A DNA stretch of 46,885 nt from Mogibacterium pumilum (GTDB taxonomy: Bacteria; Bacillota; Clostridia; Peptostreptococcales; Anaerovoracaceae): positions 1,512,767 to 1,559,651 of the forward strand of contig NZ_CP016199.1 in assembly GCF_002243385.1 (NCBI RefSeq). Reading direction: 5' to 3'. Of this stretch, positions 41,839-46,885 are shown in pieces. Under the pieces are notes generated by a model. That model saw nothing but the letters and a program-made list of their open reading frames with translations, ran no database searches and had not been told where the DNA came from. Positions within the stretch are counted from its first letter, which is position 1; every line of letters starts with the position of its first letter. Both the position numbers and the translations under genes were made by a program.

Positions 41839-42723
41839 ATGAAGACAAACAACCCAAGGCGTCATTTTGTGCAGCTTGTAGCTGTATTCCTGACCAACCC
41901 TCACATCTCAAACTTTAGAAATGGTACAATTCACAAGGGCGATAGCAAGAGTTTCTGCTCACCTGGGCTGAACTGCTATTCATGCCCTGCAGCTAGCACT
42001 GCCTGCCCTATTGGAGCACTTCAGTCAGTCGAAAACGGTAACAAATATCACATCTCATATTATGTGATGGGATTTTTGATGATTACAGGGGCCTTTCTCG
42101 GCAGGTTTGTATGCGGATTCTTATGTCCATTCGGCTTCTTCCAAGACTTGTTACACAAGATTAGAGTCAAGAAGCGCAAGATACCTGTATGGCTGGATAA
42201 AGTGCTCAGATACTTCAAATACGTTATACTTCTGGTATTCGTACTTGCACTGCCGATAACTCTCTCAAACGAGTTTGGAATCGGTGAACCATTCTTCTGC
42301 AAGTACATCTGTCCAGCAGGTACTATCGAGGCTGGAATCCCACTCCTCATTAAGAACGAGTCACTCCGTGCGATGATGGGAGTCCTCTTTAACTGGAAGA
42401 TGATTCTCCTGATTATCACGGTAATACTTTCGACGATGATCTACAGACCTTTCTGCAAATATGTATGCCCCCTAGGTGCTATATATTCGTTTTTTAACCG
42501 CTTTAGTGTACTTCAGATGGAATTGGATAGGGGAACATGTATAAACTGCATGAAGTGCGAAATTCACTGCGACATGCAGGTCAAGGTACTCGATAATATC
42601 AATAGCGTCGAATGTATCCGCTGTGGCAAGTGTAGAAGCATATGCCCTACTAACGCCATTAACTGGACTGTGGGTGAAAAAGTTATTCTAAAATCAAACG
42701 AAAACAGAAGGCAAAGAACGTAG
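41839..42723 (+). CDS. 4Fe-4S polyferredoxin membrane protein (NapH/NosR-like)
   Basis: Protein of 294 residues. It has about five hydrophobic segments and many cysteines: an N-terminal group Cys40/46/49/56, CGFLCPFGF (92-100), CKYICPAG (154-161), CKYVCPLG (206-213), and two ferredoxin clusters CINCMKCEIHC (234-244) and CIRCGKCRSIC (259-269). The CxxxCP pairs and the ferredoxin tail match the NapH/NosR/RdxA group of membrane electron-transfer proteins. The start ATG at 41839 follows TAGGAGG; an in-frame ATG at 41812 lies inside the previous gene. It is the third gene of the TlpA unit and probably supplies electrons across the membrane. Confidence 0.92.
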   Translation: MKTNNPRRHFVQLVAVFLTNPHISNFRNGTIHKGDSKSFCSPGLNCYSCPAASTACPIGALQSVENGNKYHISYYVMGFLMITGAFLGRFVCGFLCPFGFFQDLLHKIRVKKRKIPVWLDKVLRYFKYVILLVFVLALPITLSNEFGIGEPFFCKYICPAGTIEAGIPLLIKNESLRAMMGVLFNWKMILLIITVILSTMIYRPFCKYVCPLGAIYSFFNRFSVLQMELDRGTCINCMKCEIHCDMQVKVLDNINSVECIRCGKCRSICPTNAINWTVGEKVILKSNENRRQRT

Positions 42724-42774
42724 CTCTGTCTGTTATTTTTATTATCACTATATTCTGGATATACTCGTCTATTG

Positions 42775-43284
42775 TTACCTCAGATTATGCTTTTTAAAAT
42801 CAACACCCTCGTGATGCAACAAATAGATTTTCTTTTCCATGCCGCCAGCATATCCTGTAAGTTTTCCATCCTTCCCTACTACTCGGTGGCAAGGCACTAT
42901 GATTGAGAATTCGTTTGCTCCAACAGCACCGCCCACAGCCTGCGCTGACATGCGTTCTTTACCTAGTCTTCTCGCGGCTTCGCTCGCGATTTCACTATAT
43001 GTACAGAGTTCACCGCACGGAATCTCCAGCATTATCCGAGAGACAATCTTTCTAAACTCTGATCCATGTAGCTTCAGTTCCGGCGTGAAGCTGGGAGTAT
43101 TACCTCTGAAATATTCATCAAGCCAACGCACCGTATCAGCTATATGTTTATTTGCCGCTGGACTATCGATATGCTCTACAGATCCATATATCTTATCTTC
43201 GTTAAACCATACACCGAGTAGGCTGTCCTCATCGGCACACAACTTGAGTAGCCCCATCGGCGAATTGTAATAATACATGTACAT
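42775..43284 (-). CDS. ogt: Methylated-DNA--protein-cysteine methyltransferase
   Basis: DNA repair protein of 169 residues that removes O6-alkyl groups from guanine onto its own cysteine. The acceptor is Cys132 in the invariant IVPCHRVVG, and the DNA-binding helix region contains AVGGAVGANEF, where AVGxAxxxNP is the usual form. The N-terminal ribonuclease-like domain is short and divergent. No Ada-type regulatory domain is present, so this is the Ogt type. It lies 12 nt before the HNH nuclease gene end and may be co-transcribed with it. Confidence 0.93.
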   Translation of the reverse strand: MYMYYYNSPMGLLKLCADEDSLLGVWFNEDKIYGSVEHIDSPAANKHIADTVRWLDEYFRGNTPSFTPELKLHGSEFRKIVSRIMLEIPCGELCTYSEIASEAARRLGKERMSAQAVGGAVGANEFSIIVPCHRVVGKDGKLTGYAGGMEKKIYLLHHEGVDFKKHNLR

Positions 43285-43296
43285 TGTAAATCTCCA

Positions 43297-43983
43297 TTAA
43301 TTATATGGGTTTATCAGTTTTGGACTACTTCCGACATTCTCTTTAATCACCCTCACATCATCAGGCGAGAGCTCTATATCGTAACTCACGGCAATCACAA
43401 GCCAAGTGTAGCAATAGTCATCAATGTTGGTATCCGGCAGCCACTCGCTTGGACCTTTGTCAGACTTATCGCGGTTTATCGCCCCATCTACATCAACACC
43501 CACACGTACGTCCGTCGCGTACTGGTGCTTCTTTGAGTGACTCCATCCAGCTCCGCCGTGTTTATTTACATAGTTAAGCGGAATTATATGGTCGAAGTTG
43601 CTGTCATTGATATCAAGCTTATCGCCTGTATATGGATCTGTGTATGAACCACTCTTATAGTGCTTACTCGTTACAAATGCGAATTTTCTAAGAGAATACT
43701 TCCTGCCTTTATACTCGATTCTCTTGTAAGGCTCAGTATATGAGTCCCTGTCATAATCTACATACTCGTTCGGCGATGCTACCTTCACTTCATCAAGCAA
43801 CTGCTCGACGCTTTTCTCCTTAAGCGGTTTGACCTTGTTACTCGAACTACCTGAATCGCCTATATCTACTCCCATCTGATTAAGGATAAGAACAGCTATA
43901 GCGATTACTAGCGTCGCAACCATCTTCTCCAGCTTTTTATTATTTCTTCCGTATCCCTGTCTTGAATATCTCTGTCTCGTCAT
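43297..43983 (-). CDS. Membrane-anchored HNH nuclease-like protein (DUF1524 type)
   Basis: Protein of 228 residues. A basic N-terminus and one membrane segment (about 21-37) are followed by an outer domain. SGSYTDPYTGDKLD precedes the nuclease core NFDHIIPLNYV (Asp131, His132), and downstream NRDKSDKGPSEWLPD supplies the conserved Asn/Lys/Pro pattern of secreted HNH (DUF1524-like) nucleases. It is predicted to cut DNA or RNA outside the cell, for nutrition, competition or uptake. It sits directly upstream of ogt on the same strand, 12 nt apart. The fold is inferred from motif order. Confidence 0.75.
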   Translation of the reverse strand: MTRQRYSRQGYGRNNKKLEKMVATLVIAIAVLILNQMGVDIGDSGSSSNKVKPLKEKSVEQLLDEVKVASPNEYVDYDRDSYTEPYKRIEYKGRKYSLRKFAFVTSKHYKSGSYTDPYTGDKLDINDSNFDHIIPLNYVNKHGGAGWSHSKKHQYATDVRVGVDVDGAINRDKSDKGPSEWLPDTNIDDYCYTWLVIAVSYDIELSPDDVRVIKENVGSSPKLINPYN

Positions 43984-44166
43984 GTTATTAACCCTTTACA
44001 CATTGCATCTAATTACAACCCTGATTTGCGGCTTTCTAATACTTCATATTTCGTTTACTCATATCCTGTTAAATAGCAGTTTGTTCTCTTTTCTCAATAC
44101 GTTTATAATACCACAGTTAGTGTATCCTCGGGCAACTTACGATTCACGAAATAGCCTAATAAACAA

Positions 44167-44194
44167 TTGATTTATAACTATTACATGATATAAA
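44167..44194 (+). promoter_or_regulatory. Promoter of the ATP-grasp gene
   Basis: TTGATT (44167-44172), a 16-nt spacer and TATAAA (44189-44194) preceded by TGA (extended -10). The start codon is 49 nt downstream. Confidence 0.6.
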
Positions 44195-44243
44195 ATAACT
44201 AAATAAACAAAATATTTTACGATTTATGAAATGAGGAATTTAT

Positions 44244-45269
44244 ATGGGCGAAAGCAAACTAAAGTACGGACTAAGAGTGCTCAAGAACGCTAGCTTCAAG
44301 AAGTTCACAGATTGTGTCAACGAGGCGCACAGAATTTCTGGCAAGAGCAAGCTTGCGTGTGCAAGGGAAATTGTGCACTGCATGAGAAAATTCGATGCCG
44401 GTTACTATGATTATGTAATCTTCCAGTTCTGGGACAAGACTGACGCGGAGAGAGATACTTACCTGACTAGATTCAGAAGCAAGAAGCTTGTATCTCAGAT
44501 GAATGATCCAGCTTACGCACATTTCTTTGATAACAAGGATGAGTTTAACGAAAAATTCAAGGACTACATCGGCCGTGACTTTATCGAGCTTGAGACTGCT
44601 ACTAAAGAAGAAATTGAGGCGTATTTCAACAGAAAAGATAAGGTTTTCTGCAAGCTGAAGGATCTCGAGTGCGGAATCGGTTGCGAGCGACTTGAGACTT
44701 CTGACTTTGAGAACTTCGATGAATTCTATGCTTATATCAAGGAAAAGGGATTTGGAACTCTTGAAGGAGTTATCGAGAATCATCCTGACCTTAACAAAGT
44801 GTATTCAGGCAGTGCCAACACTATGCGTATGATTACGATTATCGGTGATGACGGCAAGCCACATCTGATATATTCAGTTCAGAAGTTCGGCATCAACGGC
44901 AGAGTTGTAGACAACTACGGAGTTCACGGACCAGTTGACCTAGAGACTGGCGAGTTCCTCTTCCCTGCTCACTCTGGTGACACTAAAGCAGAAGGACTTT
45001 ACACGGAGCACCCTAACTCACATGAGAAGCTAGTCGGCTTTAAGACGCCGCTCTTTAAGGAAGCTAAGGAGATGGTTCTGAAAGCAGCGATGGAAGTTCC
45101 ACAAATCAGATACGTGGGCTGGGACGTTGCTGTAACTCCGAATGGGCCTGCTATCATCGAGGGCAATGTATACTGCGCTCATGATTTCTGGCAGCTGCCA
45201 GGACAGACACCTGGCAACATAGGAATTATGCCTACACTTAAGGAGCTTGTACCTAGTTACAAGTATTAA
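44244..45269 (+). CDS. Sugar-transfer-associated ATP-grasp protein
   Basis: Protein of 341 residues resembling the ATP-grasp family often found beside glycosyltransferases. The N-terminal helical part is followed by VFCKLKDLECGIGCERL, SGSANTMRMITII, and a C-terminal metal- and nucleotide-binding block RYVGWDVAVTPNGPAIIEGN (Asp and Glu/Asn ligands). It would join a carboxylate to an amine or hydroxyl with ATP, perhaps decorating a cell-surface polymer. No glycosyltransferase genes are next to it, so it is an orphan here. TGAGGA lies before the ATG. A strong terminator follows; transcribed alone. Confidence 0.8.
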   Translation: MGESKLKYGLRVLKNASFKKFTDCVNEAHRISGKSKLACAREIVHCMRKFDAGYYDYVIFQFWDKTDAERDTYLTRFRSKKLVSQMNDPAYAHFFDNKDEFNEKFKDYIGRDFIELETATKEEIEAYFNRKDKVFCKLKDLECGIGCERLETSDFENFDEFYAYIKEKGFGTLEGVIENHPDLNKVYSGSANTMRMITIIGDDGKPHLIYSVQKFGINGRVVDNYGVHGPVDLETGEFLFPAHSGDTKAEGLYTEHPNSHEKLVGFKTPLFKEAKEMVLKAAMEVPQIRYVGWDVAVTPNGPAIIEGNVYCAHDFWQLPGQTPGNIGIMPTLKELVPSYKY

Positions 45270-45318
45270 TTGGCATAAAAACTCAAAGTTATAATATATT
45301 TTCAGATTTAATTAAACT

Positions 45319-45350
45319 ACAGGGGCGATCTCATTCGAGCCAGCCCCTGT
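45319..45350. terminator. Terminator between convergent ATP-grasp and ferric-reductase-like genes
   Basis: ACAGGGGC (45319-45326) pairs with GCCCCTGT (45343-45350). On the plus strand it is followed by TTTGCTTTATTTT. Loop of 16 nt. Confidence 0.85.
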
Positions 45351-45389
45351 TTTGCTTTATTTTATGTATAAACTATGAAAGCTATCTGT

Positions 45390-46079
45390 TTATACAGCAG
45401 CCTTGAGCTTTCTGCTCTTTAGCGCTGCCTTTCTGAGCCTTAGTACTACGTAACTGCCGTAAATCAATGTATAAACAACTATTCCGGTTATATGAGACTT
45501 CACATCTGCCGAGTACAGCACCATTACATGTACGTAGATTCCGATGAAGAACGGATATGCCATGCGCTGAATCTTTTTCCAAGTCTTACCACTCATCTTG
45601 CGACGAACCACCTTAAATGAGGTGATGAAGAGAGGAATAAGCATAGCTAGCAGGCACAGAGTGATTGACGATGCAATCAGCTCTCTAGTAGGCATAGCCT
45701 TTGGATTTGTAAACAGCATCGGGAAGTAATGAACTCCGAAAACCACGTTGTGGCTTAGTGTTAGCAAGCTTCCGATGATAGAAATCTCTCCGCGCACACT
45801 CATCAGCTTACGAGAGAGCTTGTTGTGCTTAGTGATTACACCAAGGTACATAACTACCATAAATGTAGCCGTAGTGAATATACCTCTAACGAACATGTCC
45901 ATAAAGTACACGTTAAACCACTCTGGGAACTTTTGAACATAACCGTAGTTGTAATATAGAACTACCGCTCCGCACCACACGTATATGCCTAGATAAAAAG
46001 CCCCTGGGTGCTTCTTAATTGCATCTGCTGTCAGAATATAGAATATGACAGTCACTGCGATTCCAAATATTAAGTTCAC
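45390..46079 (-). CDS. Ferric-reductase-like transmembrane protein
   Basis: Protein of 229 residues with six predicted membrane helices. Histidines placed for heme ligation are His110 and His117 (LTLSHNVVFGVHYF) and His184 (FFIGIYVHVMVLY). The segment MSGKTWKKIQRMAYPFFIG matches the ferric-reductase-like/MsrQ pattern, with Gln where MsrQ usually has His. No flavin or NAD domain is present. It starts with GTG at 46079, overlapping the stop of the upstream surface-protein gene by 4 nt (GTGA), so the two are translationally coupled. Role: probably transmembrane electron transfer through heme; partner unknown. Confidence 0.75.
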   Translation of the reverse strand: MNLIFGIAVTVIFYILTADAIKKHPGAFYLGIYVWCGAVVLYYNYGYVQKFPEWFNVYFMDMFVRGIFTTATFMVVMYLGVITKHNKLSRKLMSVRGEISIIGSLLTLSHNVVFGVHYFPMLFTNPKAMPTRELIASSITLCLLAMLIPLFITSFKVVRRKMSGKTWKKIQRMAYPFFIGIYVHVMVLYSADVKSHITGIVVYTLIYGSYVVLRLRKAALKSRKLKAAV

Positions 46080-46885
46080 GATACCGTCCTTTCCGTCTCA
46101 GCCGCAGCAGAGTTTTCTGCTACTACCTTGCTCTCTGCTGGCTTCTGTACGTCTTCTTTCTTATTAACCTTACCACTCTCTTGGTGACTTGCACTTGCTG
46201 CACCTGAGCTTGCTCTTGTGTTTGAGCTAGCGATTGCTGATGTAGCAGCACTTCTTGTATTAGCTGCACTGCTTGCAACAGCTGCGGTTGTAGCATTCTC
46301 TACTGGATTCTTGACATTAACCATTACTGGCGTCTTAGTCTTCTTATCGATTCCATCTACTGAGAATTCAAGAACTGCCTTTGTTAAGCCCTTCTTGGAT
46401 AAGTCTGGCTTCTGTACGAGAGTTACCTTAACCGAACCGTCAGCAGGAATGTTGCTAAACTTAGCCTTGTAATCCTCGAGTGTTGGCTCCTTGCCATCCA
46501 CTTCTATTGGCTGTGTATTCACTCTCTGAGGTGTAAATGCCACTCCGCCGTCCTCGTCATCGTCAGCGATTCCGTCGTGGTCTTTGTCTCTATAAATCCA
46601 GTATTTGTACTTTCTAACTAGCAGTTTACCGTTCTTCTTGGCTTTGAATTTAAGGGTTACTGTCTTGAACATCCCCCCGTCACCGTCCCACTTGTCGTCG
46701 TCAACGACCGGTGTTCCAGTGATAGTTCTGCCATCGAAGCTGAGTCCTTTAGGGAGTCCTTCGATGGTTGTCTGCATCTCGGCATCCTTATCCAGACTCT
46801 TAACAGTCGCAGGCTTAATAGGCATACGCTCAGTCCACTTTGGTCTACCTGGTTCATCAAGATCGGTCTCGATTACCTTGCTGTC
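46076..46885 (-). CDS. Surface protein with Ig-like and Rib-like domains (N-terminus beyond window)
   Basis: The frame is open through the right edge, so the N-terminus is missing; 269 residues are visible. Recognisable parts are a putative-Ig segment GLPKGLSFDGRTITGTPVVD, an Asp-rich calcium-binding-like stretch DKDHDGIADDDEDGG, and a Rib/alpha-like domain with FSNIPADGSVKVTLV and KAVLEFSVDGIDKK. A low-complexity Ala/Ser/Thr tail of about 70 residues follows. No LPxTG motif or C-terminal membrane helix follows. The stop overlaps the GTG start of the ferric-reductase-like gene. Probably an exported adhesin-like protein; how it stays attached is unclear. Confidence 0.75.
   Translation of the reverse strand, partial: DSKVIETDLDEPGRPKWTERMPIKPATVKSLDKDAEMQTTIEGLPKGLSFDGRTITGTPVVDDDKWDGDGGMFKTVTLKFKAKKNGKLLVRKYKYWIYRDKDHDGIADDDEDGGVAFTPQRVNTQPIEVDGKEPTLEDYKAKFSNIPADGSVKVTLVQKPDLSKKGLTKAVLEFSVDGIDKKTKTPVMVNVKNPVENATTAAVASSAANTRSAATSAIASSNTRASSGAASASHQESGKVNKKEDVQKPAESKVVAENSAAAETERTVS

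Noticed and set aside
46076-46079. Programmed frameshift joining the surface protein to the ferric-reductase-like protein
   Set aside because: The overlap is a simple GTGA stop/start; no slippery heptamer or downstream structure was seen.

Overview
The window reads as a chromosomal segment of a moderately AT-rich, low-G+C Firmicute of the class Clostridia. A Mogibacterium- or Eubacterium-like member of the Peptostreptococcales is my best guess, but no 16S or other decisive marker is present. The Gram-positive signs are a complete dltABCD operon, a GH25 lysozyme, lipoproteins, a Rib-like surface protein, a RelQ-type alarmone synthetase, TTGNNN-17-TATAAT promoters and strong GGAGG ribosome binding sites. 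I see no rRNA, tRNA, CRISPR array or prophage. The only mobile element is the 5' end of a group IIC intron at the left edge.

Layout. 1-260: truncated group IIC intron (minus strand) sitting just after the terminator of the next gene. 400-1722: orphan type III Mod-like DNA methyltransferase. 2032-6257: dltA-dltB-dltC-dltD for D-alanylation of teichoic acid. 6604-8641: secreted GH25 lysozyme overlapping a small membrane protein that resembles a trigger-factor/SurA-type chaperone. 8864-13225: NUDIX CoA-pyrophosphatase-like protein, a PEPCK-like P-loop protein, Hsp33 and a short CorA. 13337-15920: divergent MurE-like ligase and a threonine aldolase. 16005-23520: folate/one-carbon and translation block (folD, alarmone synthetase, valS, folC, glyA, small P-loop protein). 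23711-26393: RNase HII-RNase HI fusion, ribosome-assembly GTPase RbgA, and ribosomal protein L19 with its own promoter and a structured leader. 26664-30483: patatin-like lipase, histidine phosphatase and SulP anion transporter. 30582-32509: ferredoxin-type aldo/keto reductase and nitroreductase. 32602-37810: MarR-ABC-ABC-NUDIX operon. 38174-42723: a sulfur/selenium and thiol-redox region. 42775-46885: Ogt, an anchored HNH nuclease, an ATP-grasp protein, a ferric-reductase-like membrane protein and a truncated surface protein.

The most interesting region is 38174-42723. A YeeE/YedE-family membrane transporter is interrupted by one in-frame TGA (codon 249). That TGA is followed at once by a nested stem-loop with bacterial SECIS spacing and a G at the first loop position, and the family sequence, including its third conserved cysteine, continues in frame afterwards. 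I read it as a probable selenoprotein transporter. Next to it are a TusA/SirA-like sulfur (or selenium) carrier, an extracytoplasmic rhodanese lipoprotein, a TlpA-type thioredoxin lipoprotein, a 48-residue membrane peptide ending in a CxxC motif, and a polyferredoxin membrane protein. Together these could form a membrane and extracytoplasmic chalcogen-uptake and electron-transfer set. The joint function is inference.

Other notable points are the RNase HII/HI fusion with an apparent internal start for the RNase HI half, an in-frame Ser-rich reading frame directly behind the tusA-like stop codon, a MurE-like ligase with altered motifs, and a surface protein lacking its own anchor whose stop codon overlaps the start of a heme-type membrane protein.
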